Shown: positions 26,467 through 35,409 of the stretch, in pieces
Position numbering within the stretch: the first letter of the stretch is position 1
How the letters are laid out: the number at the start of each line of letters is the position of its first letter
Source of the DNA: AP-15 sp035538335
GTDB taxonomy: Bacteria > Pseudomonadota > Alphaproteobacteria > ATCC43930 > CGMCC-115725
Assembly: GCA_035538335.1 (NCBI GenBank)
Contig: DATLKN010000022.1
Location: 62,001 to 126,000 of the forward strand
DNA: 64,000 nucleotides
Direction of reading: 5' to 3'
The notes under the pieces: model-generated
What the model was told of the DNA's origin: nothing
Seen by the model: only the letters and a program-made list of their open reading frames with translations
The model's database searches: none
Program-made: the position numbers and the translations under genes

Positions 26467-27883
26467 GCCCTTCGCCCTCGAGCTCGCCGAGCTCCGTGCC
26501 CGCCGGCGCGGAATTCCCCGGCGCGAGGTTTTCCGGCGGCGACGGAAAATGCAGCGCGACCTTGAGACCGGGGCCGTTGTCCTCGATCCGGATACGCGCA
26601 CCGTGCAGATTGGCGACCGCGGCAACGAGGCTTAGGCCAAGCCCGTTGCCAGGGCTGTTTCGACTCTGTTCGAGCCGATAGAAGCGCTTGAAAACGTGCC
26701 GGTGTTCCTCGGGCGGTATCCCCGGGCCGTGATCAGCAACCGAGACCACGGGGCCGTCAGTATCGACCCCCGCCTCGATACGGACTTGGCCGCCGCGCCC
26801 GCCGTGGATGATCGCGTTGTCGAGGAGGTTGGAGAGCGCGTCGAACAAGAGGTCGCGGTCGGCGAGGGCGAAGACGCCTCGCTCGGCCGCGATGCCGAGA
26901 GAGACCGAATGTTCTTCGGCCGTCGCGTCGAACAGCTCGGCCACCTCGCGCGCCAGTGCGGCGAGGTCGAGATTGCGGAATCCCGCCCGCGGATTGCGCG
27001 CCTCGATTTGCGAAATCCGCAGCAGCGACGAAAAGGTCCGCAGGATGCCGTCGAGCTCGGCGATTACTTCGCCCAGCAGCGAACGATATTGCGGCGCCGT
27101 CAGCGGCTGGTAGCAGGCCCGCTCCAGTCTTGCCCGCATCCGAGTGAGCGGCGTGCGCAGATCGTGCGCGATATTGTCCGAAACCTGCCGATTTGCCTCG
27201 ACGAGATCGCTTATGCGATCGAGCATAGAATTGAGGTTAGCCGCCAATTCGTCCCATTCGTCGCCCGTGCCGCGCAGCGGAATGCGCCGCCCGAGCCCGG
27301 CTCGCATGATCTCTCGGCTCGTCACGTTTATCGCCTCGATCCGCGACACTGACCGCCGCGCCGTCGATATGCCCGCGCCAGCAGCGAGAAGGATGATCAA
27401 TCCGACTGCCGAGGCGAGGCCGAAACCGAGGGTCCGCGCGAAGCCGGCGAGCCTCGCCGGCCTGCGCCCGACAAGGATCCGGTCGCCGTTCGTCAGGCGC
27501 GCATAGGCTGCGCGCAACCTGGAACCATCGCCCGGAATGTCGGCCCAGCCCCGCTCGCCGGCAGCCGATCGCGGCCAGGCTCGGAGGTTGCCGGCGACGA
27601 CGGTGAGCGAGCCGTCGGCCAGCAGGTAACTCCAACCCGCGAAATGCCTATCCCGCAGGCGCCGATCGATGGCTTCCACAACGCCCCGCCGTCCTCCGGC
27701 GGCGAACGCGCCATCGAGGACCGAACGCTCGGCGGCAATCGACCGGTCCGACTGCGCATGAACATAGGACAGGGTTGACCAATAAAGGTATCCGAAGAGG
27801 CCGATGATCGCCGCGGCGAAGAGGCCGACATAGATCAGCGCCAGCCGCAGGGTCGAGGAATGGAGCGTCTTACCGAGGAGCAC
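26453..27883 (-). CDS. Two-component sensor histidine kinase
   Basis: A 476-residue inner-membrane kinase. Predicted layout: membrane helix about 14-36, a periplasmic sensor of about 115 residues, second helix about 152-172, HAMP about 173-225, then the kinase core with H-box NIAHDLRTPL (H240), N-box LSNLLDNAIIHG, and glycine boxes DHGPGIP and GNGLGLSLV. The GTG start at 27883 is inferred from the hydrophobic N-terminus; it overlaps the end of the response regulator gene by 14 nt and there is no clear ribosome-binding site. Partner of the OmpR-type regulator immediately upstream. The signal is unknown. Confidence 0.88.
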   Translation of the reverse strand: MLLGKTLHSSTLRLALIYVGLFAAAIIGLFGYLYWSTLSYVHAQSDRSIAAERSVLDGAFAAGGRRGVVEAIDRRLRDRHFAGWSYLLADGSLTVVAGNLRAWPRSAAGERGWADIPGDGSRLRAAYARLTNGDRILVGRRPARLAGFARTLGFGLASAVGLIILLAAGAGISTARRSVSRIEAINVTSREIMRAGLGRRIPLRGTGDEWDELAANLNSMLDRISDLVEANRQVSDNIAHDLRTPLTRMRARLERACYQPLTAPQYRSLLGEVIAELDGILRTFSSLLRISQIEARNPRAGFRNLDLAALAREVAELFDATAEEHSVSLGIAAERGVFALADRDLLFDALSNLLDNAIIHGGRGGQVRIEAGVDTDGPVVSVADHGPGIPPEEHRHVFKRFYRLEQSRNSPGNGLGLSLVAAVANLHGARIRIEDNGPGLKVALHFPSPPENLAPGNSAPAGTELGELEGEGLTRG

Positions 27884-28562
27884 GGAGACAAAACCCGACG
27901 CCGCGCACGGTGTGGAGCAGGGGATAGGATTCGCCGCTGTCGAGCTTTCGCCGCAGCCGGCCGACATAGACGTCGATCACATTCGTCGTCGGGTCGAAAT
28001 GCAGATCCCACACATGCTGCAGAAGCATGGTGCGGGAGACCACCCGGTCGGCGTTGCGCACGAGGTATTCGAGCAGGCGGAACTCCCGCGGCAACAGCTC
28101 TATTTCCTTGCCGCTGCGGCGCACCGTGCGGCCGAGCAGATCGATCTCGAGATCGCCCACCCTCAGCATCGTCTCCTTGAGTGCGGTCGGGCTGCGCCGG
28201 GCCAGCGCATCGACCCGCGCCAGCATTTCGGAAAGCGCGAAGGGTTTGATCAGGTAATCGTCGCCGCCCATCCGTAGACCCCGTACGCGGTCGTCGATCT
28301 CGCCAAGGGCGCTCAAGATCAGCGCCGGGGTCGTCACTGCCTCGGCCCGCAATTGGCGGATGAGTTCAAGCCCATCGATGCCGGGCAAAAGGCGATCGAC
28401 GGTCATCACCGCATATTCCGCGATGCGTCCCAGCTGCAGCCCTTCCGTGCCGTCGAGCGCCAGATCGGTATGGTATCCGCTCGCGCGCAGACATTCGACG
28501 ATCTGATCGGCGGTCTCGGGATCGTCCTCGATCACGAGGACGCGGCGCGCGCTCGTCGCCAT
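27870..28562 (-). CDS. OmpR/PhoB-family response regulator
   Basis: A 230-residue regulator with a receiver domain (acidic pair IEDD at 11-14, phosphoacceptor D56 in VDRLLPG, conserved Lys in IKPFA) and an OmpR-type winged helix with EFRLLEYLVRNADRVVSR and VDVYVGRLRRKL-like sequence near the end. It is cognate to the overlapping histidine kinase gene. Divergent from cinA across 186 nt, where the operon's own promoter must lie. Confidence 0.92.
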   Translation of the reverse strand: MATSARRVLVIEDDPETADQIVECLRASGYHTDLALDGTEGLQLGRIAEYAVMTVDRLLPGIDGLELIRQLRAEAVTTPALILSALGEIDDRVRGLRMGGDDYLIKPFALSEMLARVDALARRSPTALKETMLRVGDLEIDLLGRTVRRSGKEIELLPREFRLLEYLVRNADRVVSRTMLLQHVWDLHFDPTTNVIDVYVGRLRRKLDSGESYPLLHTVRGVGFCLRAPR

Positions 28563-28748
28563 CGCGGCGGCCCATTCTTTGGCGTCGAAAGATTTCAGCG
28601 CCGCAGATTATGAACCGGGAACCGGACTCGCGAATGACAAATATTTTATCGAGCGGCAGCGGCGGCGTATTCGGCCCCGGAGGCAGGATGGACAGCGGCC
28701 CTTCGGGCGCGCAAACTTCGGCGGTCTGCGGCACTGTTGGATGTAATT

Positions 28749-30041
28749 ATGCACATCGAGGTCATCTGCACCGGCGACGAAGTGCTGACCGGCAAGATCG
28801 TCAACACCAACTTCGCTCACATCAGCCAAAAGCTCGAAGACGTCGGGCTGTCGGTGCAGTGGGAGACGACCGTCGGCGATGACCGCGAGACCCTGCTCGC
28901 GGCCTTTCGCCTCGCCGGCGAGCGTGCCGATGCGGTCATCGTCAATGGCGGGCTCGGGCCGACGGTCGACGATTTGTCGCAAGAGATCGCCGCCAAGGCG
29001 GCCGATGTCGATCTCGCCCTCAACGAGGAGTGGCTCGCCCGGATGGAGGAGTTCTTCCGCCGGCGCAACCGCGTGATGTCGCCAAACAACAGAAAGCAGG
29101 CGATGCTGCCGGTCACCGCCGAGATCCTCGACAACCCGATCGGCACCGCCTGCGGTTTCGCCCTCGACATCGGCAAGGCACGGTTCTTCTTCACGCCGGG
29201 AGTGCCGCGCGAGCTTTATCGCATGCTCGAGGAGCAGATCATTCCCAGGCTATTGGCCAGAGCCGGCGCGCCGACGAAGATCCGGCTAAAGCGGTTTCAT
29301 TCCTACGGGCTCGGCGAGTCGCATGTCGATCAGCTGCTCGCAGGGATCGAGGAGCTGGTGCCCGGCGGCGGCGTCAAGCTCGGGTTCCGCACGCATTATC
29401 CGCAAATCGAGACGAAGCTGACGGTGCGAGGGGTCGATGACGACGACATCGCGCAGAAGCTCGCGCCGGTCGCGGCGGAGGTGAAGCGCCGGCTCGGCAA
29501 TTTCATCATCGCCGAAGACGACGAGACCCTCGAAGCGGTTGTGCTCCGCGCGCTGGGCAAGACCGGCGGTTCGTTGGCCCTCGTCGAGACCTTCACGAGC
29601 GGCCAGATCGCCGCCCGGCTGGCGCATCGTCCCGGCGCCGAGACGATTTTCCGGCGCGGCGTCGTGGCGCGCGAGCTCGCACAGATTGCGGCGGCAGTCG
29701 GGGCGGGCCCGCTCGACGCGATCACGCGAGAGACCGCCGAGGCCGTGGCCAGGGCTGCGCGCCGGGCATCCGGTGCGAGCCATGCATTGGCGGTGCTCGT
29801 AGATCTCGACGAGGGCGCCGACCGGATCGATTTCGGGGGCACGATCTGCCTCGCGATAGCCACCGCGGATGAAGCCGTATCGCGCCGCTCGCGCATCCTG
29901 GGTGGGCGCGAATGGGTGCGTCTCGGCGCGGTCGAATTGGGCCTCGACTGCCTGCGCCGCCATCTTCTGGGGCTGCCGGTCGGCGAGCACACGGATTTCG
30001 AGCGTCCCGAAGCCGAGAAACGGCCGGTGGCCGCTCGTTAA
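28749..30041 (+). CDS. cinA: CinA-like protein with degenerate deamidase domain
   Basis: A 430-residue protein with an N-terminal MoaB/MogA-like (COG1058) domain (MHIEVICTGDEVLTGKIVNTN, VNGGLGPTVDDLS, FFFTPGVPREL). The C-terminal region (about 258-410) aligns with the PncC nicotinamide-nucleotide amidase domain. The usual ESCTGG active-site signature reads ETFTSG here (280-285), and the following Tyr/Lys-containing segment (GGVVxYSNxxK in active enzymes) is FRRGVVAREL, so the amidase is probably inactive. The ATG at 28749 starts the conserved sequence; a TTG 12 nt upstream is less likely. The TAA stop shares TTAA with the convergent CoA-transferase stop. Confidence 0.85.
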   Translation: MHIEVICTGDEVLTGKIVNTNFAHISQKLEDVGLSVQWETTVGDDRETLLAAFRLAGERADAVIVNGGLGPTVDDLSQEIAAKAADVDLALNEEWLARMEEFFRRRNRVMSPNNRKQAMLPVTAEILDNPIGTACGFALDIGKARFFFTPGVPRELYRMLEEQIIPRLLARAGAPTKIRLKRFHSYGLGESHVDQLLAGIEELVPGGGVKLGFRTHYPQIETKLTVRGVDDDDIAQKLAPVAAEVKRRLGNFIIAEDDETLEAVVLRALGKTGGSLALVETFTSGQIAARLAHRPGAETIFRRGVVARELAQIAAAVGAGPLDAITRETAEAVARAARRASGASHALAVLVDLDEGADRIDFGGTICLAIATADEAVSRRSRILGGREWVRLGAVELGLDCLRRHLLGLPVGEHTDFERPEAEKRPVAAR

Positions 30042-31213
30042 TCGCGACCGGTCGGCGCTGGCCTTGCGGCGAGCTGCGCGATTTCTGCCGGCGTACAGCC
30101 GATTTCTTCGAGGACCGCCGCGGTATGCTCGCCCAGCGCCGCGGCGAAGGGACGCGCCGCTACGTCGGCGGCGGAAAACCGGAACGGCGGATTCAGCGCG
30201 AGAAAACTACCGCCGCGATCGCCGATTTCGGCAAAGGCCCGGCGATGCGCGAGCTGCGGATCCTGCATCGCTTCTCTGACCGTGCGATAGCGCGAGGAAG
30301 GCACGCCGTGACGATCGAATACCGCCTGCACCTCGGCCGTCGTCAGTTGCTGCGACCACTCTTCCAGCTCGTCGATCAGCTCGCCCCAATTATTGCGCCT
30401 ATCGTTGTATTTGGCGAAACGCGGATCGGTGATCCATTCCGGGTGTCCGGACGCGATGGATAAATTTTGGAAGGTGCGCTCGCTGGCCACCGACAGGTTG
30501 ATCCAGCCGTCCTTGGCGGCGATCGGGCCGAAGATTGGGCGGCCGGGCGGCGCTACCGGGAATTGCGCCGTTTGAATCTCGCCCAGAGTGAGCGTCAGCA
30601 TGCTCTCGAGCATCGAGACGTCGATCATCTGCCCCTCGCCCGTCGATTGACGGTTCCACAGCGCGGCGAGGATGGCACCGAACGCGTATGTGCCGGTCAG
30701 CACGTCGGCAATGTAGATGCCGCAGTAATCGGGACGCCGCTGTTCGAGCTGGTAGGAGAGATGCGCGAGGTCATACCCCGACGCCGCATGGATGACGGGG
30801 GCATAGGCCGGCAAATCCGCCGATGGGCCGGTCTGCCCATAGCCCGAGATCGCGCAATAGACGATGTCCTGCCGGACGTCGCGCAAGGCCGCGTAGTCGA
30901 GACCGAAGCGGCGCATGACGCCGGGCCGGAAATTCTCGACGACGACATCGGCGGTCGCGGCGAGCCGCTTGGCGGCGGCGACTGCGAGCGGTGATTTCAG
31001 ATCGAGGACGACGCTCTTCTTGCCGGCGTTCAGCTGCCCGAAGGACGTGCTCGCGCCGTTTCGTTGCGGCGGGCGGGCGCGCATCATGTCGCCCTCGGGC
31101 GGCTCTATCTTGATGACTTCGGCCCCGAGATCGGCGAACAGCCGAGTGCAATGCGGCCCGGCGATCGTGCTTGTGAAATCGACGACGCGCAGGCGGTCGA
31201 GAACGCTCTTCAT
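30038..31213 (-). CDS. CaiB/BaiF family III CoA-transferase
   Basis: A 391-residue family III CoA-transferase, moving CoA between acyl groups by ping-pong chemistry through an aspartyl intermediate. The catalytic Asp is D170 in IADVLTGTYA. Other marks are RVVDFTSTIAGP at the N-terminus, KSVVLDLKSP and VVENFRPGVM. The acyl substrate cannot be predicted. It diverges from the Gfo/Idh gene over 124 nt; together with the SDR, flavin monooxygenase and dioxygenase nearby this suggests catabolism of an organic acid. Confidence 0.9.
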   Translation of the reverse strand: MKSVLDRLRVVDFTSTIAGPHCTRLFADLGAEVIKIEPPEGDMMRARPPQRNGASTSFGQLNAGKKSVVLDLKSPLAVAAAKRLAATADVVVENFRPGVMRRFGLDYAALRDVRQDIVYCAISGYGQTGPSADLPAYAPVIHAASGYDLAHLSYQLEQRRPDYCGIYIADVLTGTYAFGAILAALWNRQSTGEGQMIDVSMLESMLTLTLGEIQTAQFPVAPPGRPIFGPIAAKDGWINLSVASERTFQNLSIASGHPEWITDPRFAKYNDRRNNWGELIDELEEWSQQLTTAEVQAVFDRHGVPSSRYRTVREAMQDPQLAHRRAFAEIGDRGGSFLALNPPFRFSAADVAARPFAAALGEHTAAVLEEIGCTPAEIAQLAARPAPTGRD

Positions 31214-31337
31214 CTCTGTTCCAAATCCGCTCGCCTTGATGCCTCAGATGAGCCCCGTGCACCCGACCGATGTCAAGCCGCGACAACACGCCCGCCGGCC
31301 GGTAGACTCGGCCGCAGGCGGCGGAGTAAAGGCGGAC

Positions 31338-32300
31338 ATGATCGAAGCGGCGGTCGTCGGTCTCGGGCGCTGGGGAAGGACCCTGGTCGCGAGCGTCCAG
31401 GCTAAAAGCGAGCTGTTGCGTTTCAGCCGCGCGGTCGCCCGCCACCCGGCGGCGCATCGCGATTTCGCCCGCGCGAACGGCCTCGAACTGACGCAAGATC
31501 TTGCCGCGGTGCTGCGCGACCCCGCGACCCAGGCGGTCGTGCTCGCAACGCCGCATTCGCAGCATCTGGAGCAGATCCTCGCTGTTGCGGCGGCGCGCAA
31601 GGCCGTCTTTTGCGAAAAGCCGCTTACCTTGACGAAGGCCGATGCGGAGCGCGCGGTCGCCGCCTGCGAGGCGGCCGGAGTGGTGCTCGGGGTCGGGACG
31701 GACAAGCGGTTCTTCCCGGCGATGGAGGAGCTGACGCGCATCGTCAAATCGGGCGAACTCGGCCCCCTCCTCCATCTCGAGGCGAATTTCAGCAACGAGG
31801 TGGCCGCGGCGATGACCTCGGCCTGGCGTCACGATCCGGAGGAATCGCCGGCCGGCGGACTGACCGGGACCGGCATTCACGTGCTCGACGCGCTCGTGCG
31901 CCTCGCCGGGCCGGTGCGGCGGGTCGAGGCACAGCTGATCTCCCTGAAGCCGCCGCCCGATCCTCACGACACGCTCTCGGTATTGCTCGAATTCGAAAGC
32001 GGCGTCAGCGGCATTCTGGCAGCGGTGCGCTCGACGCCGGCATTCTGGCGCGTGCACGCCTTCGGGCGCCTAGGCTCGGCCGAAGCGCGGGGGCGCAATG
32101 AGCTGATCCTCCGCGGCAGTCGCGCCGAGCCGCGGCAATTGAGCTTTCCGGATCGGGATTCGGTACGCGCCAGCCTCGAAGCCTTCGCCGAGGCGGTCGC
32201 CGGCATCGCGCCGTATCCGATCCCCACGAGCGAGATCGTCGCTACGGTTGCCGCCTTCGAAGCGATCACGAGAAGGGTCGCGCTACCGACCAGTAAGTGA
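31338..32300 (+). CDS. Gfo/Idh/MocA-family oxidoreductase
   Basis: A 320-residue NAD(P)-dependent dehydrogenase. Rossmann motif AVVGLGRWGRT at the N-terminus and the family's EKP (VFCEKPLTLT) are clear, followed by the mixed alpha/beta substrate domain. The ATG at 31338 is preceded by AAGGCGG; the frame upstream is antisense to the CoA-transferase and not coding. The SDR gene follows after 11 nt. Substrates in this family are usually sugars or cyclitols, but this is not certain. Confidence 0.88.
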   Translation: MIEAAVVGLGRWGRTLVASVQAKSELLRFSRAVARHPAAHRDFARANGLELTQDLAAVLRDPATQAVVLATPHSQHLEQILAVAAARKAVFCEKPLTLTKADAERAVAACEAAGVVLGVGTDKRFFPAMEELTRIVKSGELGPLLHLEANFSNEVAAAMTSAWRHDPEESPAGGLTGTGIHVLDALVRLAGPVRRVEAQLISLKPPPDPHDTLSVLLEFESGVSGILAAVRSTPAFWRVHAFGRLGSAEARGRNELILRGSRAEPRQLSFPDRDSVRASLEAFAEAVAGIAPYPIPTSEIVATVAAFEAITRRVALPTSK

Positions 32301-32311
32301 TGGAGGAATAG

Positions 32312-33115
32312 ATGCCGAGGCTCGCAGGCAAAGTCGCATTGATCACCGGCGCCGCCGGCGGCCAGGGGACGGCCGAGGCGGAGCTCTTCGCCGGCGAGGG
32401 CGCGCTTCTCGTCCTCACCGACGTCGATGCCGCGGCGGGTGCCGCGCTGAAGGCGCGGCTCGAGAAGAGCGGCGCAAGAGCGCTCTTTCGCGAGCACGAC
32501 GTCGCCGACGAGAAGAGCTGGATCGAGGCCGTCGCGGCGGCGCAGCGCGAATTCGGCGGACTTCATATCCTCGTCAACAATGCCGGCACGATCGCCCGCC
32601 AGGGGATCGTCGCGACGAGCCTCGACGCGTGGAACCGTACGCTCGCCGTCAACCTCACGGGCGCAATGCTCGGCATGAAGCACTGCGCGCCGGCGATGCG
32701 CGACAGCGGCGGCGGCTCGATCGTCAACATCTCCTCGACCGCGGGCCTCACGGCGCATGACGACGCCGCCTACACGGCCTCGAAATGGGGTTTGCGCGGC
32801 CTCACCAAGACCGCCGTACTGCAATTCTCGCCGTGGAAGATCCGCGTCAACTCGATCCATCCCGGCCAGATCGCCGACACCGGGTTCTTTCGCAGCGGCG
32901 GCGAAGCCTTCGCGCATGCCGCGCGCACGGCGATCCCGCTCGGCCGCCAGGGCACGCCGCAGGAATGCGCCGAGCTGGCGCTGTTTCTCGCCAGCGACGA
33001 GGCGAGCTTCATCAGCGGCGCCGAGATCGCGATCGACGGCGGCTATATCGCCGCCGGGCTCGGCCATATGCGCAACCTCTTCCGCGCCCAATATACGGCG
33101 GAAAAATCAGGCTGA
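32312..33115 (+). CDS. Short-chain dehydrogenase/reductase
   Basis: A 267-residue classical SDR. Cofactor motif ALITGAAGGQG, NNAG (LVNNAGTIAR), catalytic Ser in NISSTAG and YTASK. It is 11 nt downstream of the Gfo/Idh gene with GGAGG upstream, probably one transcript. It ends 6 nt before the convergent monooxygenase gene. Substrate unknown. Confidence 0.9.
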   Translation: MPRLAGKVALITGAAGGQGTAEAELFAGEGALLVLTDVDAAAGAALKARLEKSGARALFREHDVADEKSWIEAVAAAQREFGGLHILVNNAGTIARQGIVATSLDAWNRTLAVNLTGAMLGMKHCAPAMRDSGGGSIVNISSTAGLTAHDDAAYTASKWGLRGLTKTAVLQFSPWKIRVNSIHPGQIADTGFFRSGGEAFAHAARTAIPLGRQGTPQECAELALFLASDEASFISGAEIAIDGGYIAAGLGHMRNLFRAQYTAEKSG

Positions 33116-33121
33116 CCGCGC

Positions 33122-34324
33122 TCATTCCGCGGCGGTCTTGGCGAGCTGCACCGAATTGGGCCCGTAGCGGTCGCGGAACGGCTGCGTGTCGATCTCCTCG
33201 AGCGGGATCTCGCCGGCCAGCACCTTCTGCTTCCACTGCTGGTGCCCGGCCTCGAGCCCATGAAATTCCGGCATCACCTCGCGGGCGAAGAGTTCGAGGC
33301 TCTCGCAGATGTGCTCGTGCCGGTTCTTGCCCGCCTGGTTCAAGAAGATGACCTGGTCGATGTTCGAGCCGGCGAAGCGGCGCAGTTTGCGGCGGATCGT
33401 CTCGGGCGAGCCGATGAGGCCGCCCGAGAGGGCGCGCGCCAAACCCTCCGGGTTCTCGCGCTTCCATTTCTCGTATTCCTGCCAGAGATTGACGGTGCCG
33501 GGCGCCGGCCGCTCGCGGTTGGCACGCAGCCCGTAGAAGCGCAATGCGAACTGGAAGAATGGAATGCCGTCAGCGCGCCGCCGCGCCTCCTCGTCGGTCT
33601 CGGCGCACATGAAATAGCTGACGATCGCGACGTTCGGGTTGATCCGGTAGTCGGCCAATTTGTCGAGCCGCTTCGTCAGCCCGTTGTAATAGGCGTGCAC
33701 CCAGGCATGCGCGGCATCGGCCGAGAGAAACTGAAAGGCGAGCGCGCCGAGACCGCGGCGCCCGGCCATCTCGATCGTCTCCAACGCCGAACAGGCGACC
33801 CAGAGGGGCGGGTGCGGCTTCTGGACCGGCTTCGGCACGACGTTGCGCAGCGGAAAATCGAAATATTTGCCGTGGTATTCGCAGCCCCCGTCCTTGAACA
33901 TCGGGATGACGGCGCGCACCGCGTCCTCCCAGATCGCGCGCTTTTCCTCGAAAGGGCGGTCGAACGGCTCCAATTCGGTGATGCTGGCGCTCTCGCCCAT
34001 GCCGAATTCGACGCGGCCGCGGGAGAGCAGGTCGAGAGCGGCGATGCGCTCGGCGACGCGGGCGGGGTGCGCCGTCGTCAACTGCATGATGCCGTGCGCG
34101 AGGCGGATGTTACGGGTGCGCTGGCTCGCCGCGCCGAGAAAAACCTCGGGGGCCGGCGAGTGCGAATATTCTTCGAGGAAATGGTGCTCGACTTCCCAGG
34201 CGAAGTCGTAGCCGAGCCGATCGGCGAGTTCGAGCTGGTCGAGGGCATTGTGATAGAGCACGAGCTCGCTGTCCGGACCCCAAGGGCGCGGCAATTGCAG
34301 CTCGTAGAAGATGCCGAATTTCAT
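33122..34324 (-). CDS. LLM-class flavin-dependent oxidoreductase
   Basis: A 400-residue luciferase-like TIM-barrel flavoprotein, of the group often annotated as FMN-dependent monooxygenases. MKFGIFYELQLPRPWG, DFAWEVEHHF, LAHGIMQLTTAHPARVAER and RGRVEFGMGES are all typical. GGAG precedes the ATG at 34324, which overlaps the stop of the upstream dioxygenase gene as ATGA. The coupling suggests that the oxygenase and dioxygenase act on the same aromatic compound, though this is inference. A flavin reductase partner is not obvious nearby. Confidence 0.9.
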   Translation of the reverse strand: MKFGIFYELQLPRPWGPDSELVLYHNALDQLELADRLGYDFAWEVEHHFLEEYSHSPAPEVFLGAASQRTRNIRLAHGIMQLTTAHPARVAERIAALDLLSRGRVEFGMGESASITELEPFDRPFEEKRAIWEDAVRAVIPMFKDGGCEYHGKYFDFPLRNVVPKPVQKPHPPLWVACSALETIEMAGRRGLGALAFQFLSADAAHAWVHAYYNGLTKRLDKLADYRINPNVAIVSYFMCAETDEEARRRADGIPFFQFALRFYGLRANRERPAPGTVNLWQEYEKWKRENPEGLARALSGGLIGSPETIRRKLRRFAGSNIDQVIFLNQAGKNRHEHICESLELFAREVMPEFHGLEAGHQQWKQKVLAGEIPLEEIDTQPFRDRYGPNSVQLAKTAAE

Positions 34325-34893
34325 TCTGCGCTCCTCGAGGCCGGGATGACCGCCCATCCCGGCGGCGGTTCTTTCCCCGGATGCAGGCTACCGCATTCGC
34401 GGCAGCGGCGCGCGCCCGCATCGGCATAGAAGGCGGCGAAGAGCGGCGGCAGGTCGCGGACGATGTCGGCGACGGCGATCTCGACGCGGTGGAGGAGAGC
34501 GCCGCAGCCGAAGCAGAACCACTCGAAGCCGTCCCTGTCGCCCGGCCGGCGGGCGTTCTCGACGACGAGGCCGACCGAGCCCTCGACCGGGCGCTGCGGC
34601 GAGTGGCGCATGTGCGCCGGCAGCATGAAGACCTCGCCCGCGCGGATCGGCACGTCGAGGATGCGGGCGCCGTCGTGGACCTTCAAGACCATGTCGCCCT
34701 TCAGCTGGTAGAAGAATTCCTCGCCCGGATCGTCGTGGAAATCGACGCGCTGGTTGAGGCCGCCGACGACCTGCACGATCATCTGGGCATCCTCGAAGAC
34801 GAGCTTGTTGCCGACTGGCGGCTTCAGGAGATGGCTGTGCGCCTCGATCCATGCCGCGAAATTGAAGGGCCTGCGCAAGCTCGCTGATGTCAT
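34321..34893 (-). CDS. nbaC: 3-hydroxyanthranilate 3,4-dioxygenase
   Basis: A 190-residue cupin ring-cleavage dioxygenase. Iron ligands match the bacterial enzyme: H53 and E59 in DFHDDPGEEFF, and H97 in HMRHSPQRP. Substrate-binding arginines R49 and R101 are present. The C-terminal rubredoxin-like site has C127/C130 and C164/C167. The family converts 3-hydroxyanthranilate to aminocarboxymuconate semialdehyde in tryptophan or 2-nitrobenzoate breakdown. No kynureninase or aminocarboxymuconate decarboxylase gene is next to it. A GGAG ribosome-binding site supports the ATG at 34893, although the frame stays open further upstream. Confidence 0.9.
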   Translation of the reverse strand: MTSASLRRPFNFAAWIEAHSHLLKPPVGNKLVFEDAQMIVQVVGGLNQRVDFHDDPGEEFFYQLKGDMVLKVHDGARILDVPIRAGEVFMLPAHMRHSPQRPVEGSVGLVVENARRPGDRDGFEWFCFGCGALLHRVEIAVADIVRDLPPLFAAFYADAGARRCRECGSLHPGKEPPPGWAVIPASRSAE

Positions 34894-34920
34894 GGCACGT
34901 CTCCGCCTCTTCCCCGGCCG

Positions 34921-35010
34921 ATCAGCCGGCGCAGGAAACTGTAGCCCAATGCGAGGAACCGCGCGCGCCCGCGATTGCCCTTGCCGCAGCCGGCCTCGTG
35001 GCCGCGGGCC
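34921..35010 (-). pseudogene. Relic resembling the 3' end of an S9 peptidase gene
   Basis: Between nbaC and parE the minus strand reads GKGNRGRARFLALGYSFL in one frame, clearly similar to the C-terminal GKDNRERARFIALGYRFL of the S9 peptidase encoded at 37.2-39.4 kb. The DNA is also similar, roughly three quarters identical by eye against 37304-37390. No start, catalytic domain or intact frame accompanies it. It may be the remnant of a partly duplicated peptidase gene or a dispersed repeat that carries this sequence. Confidence 0.5.
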
Positions 35011-35042
35011 TCGCTGTTCTCGCTGTTTTCTGCAAGGAAAGA

Positions 35043-35405
35043 TCAGCAAAACGGCAAAGCCGCCACCAAGTGGCGACTTGGCTCCATGCGCTCGTGCAGC
35101 ACCCGGACGATCTCGGTCAGATCCGGCGCGACGGCCCGGTAATAGAGCACGTGCACCGGACGCCTCACCCGTCCCTCTCGATCCTCGACGCGAGCGTGCC
35201 GAAGGCGAAAGCCGCGGATGCCGGGGCGCAGTTCGCCGCGATCGCGCGTCGCCGGACCCTCGGGCTCTGCCGCGACTTTCCGCAGCGCCGCGGCGAGCAC
35301 CGCCGAATATCGGCGCCTGCCCGCGGCGCGCCACTCTCTCCGGCCGGCGGCCAGAATGTGCGCCAAGTCCGCCTCCGCCAGCGGCGATAGGCGGTAGCGC
35401 GCCAT
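35043..35405 (-). CDS. parE: ParE/RelE-family toxin
   Basis: A 120-residue toxin of the ParE/RelE superfamily. MARYRLSPLAEADLAHIL is the typical first strand and helix, and the C-terminal half with GIRGFRLRHARV and VHVLYYRAV fits the family's beta-sheet. ParE members inhibit gyrase and RelE members cleave mRNA; sequence here favours ParE. It follows the antitoxin gene by 4 nt, in the usual antitoxin-first order. Length is slightly above average because of a C-terminal tail. It appears intact. Confidence 0.86.
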   Translation of the reverse strand: MARYRLSPLAEADLAHILAAGRREWRAAGRRRYSAVLAAALRKVAAEPEGPATRDRGELRPGIRGFRLRHARVEDREGRVRRPVHVLYYRAVAPDLTEIVRVLHERMEPSRHLVAALPFC

Positions 35406-35409
35406 CCGT

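Noticed and set aside
34894..35334. Upstream extension of the dioxygenase frame
   Set aside because: The family N-terminus begins at 34893 with a good ribosome-binding site, and the upstream part reads through the relic and parE out of frame.
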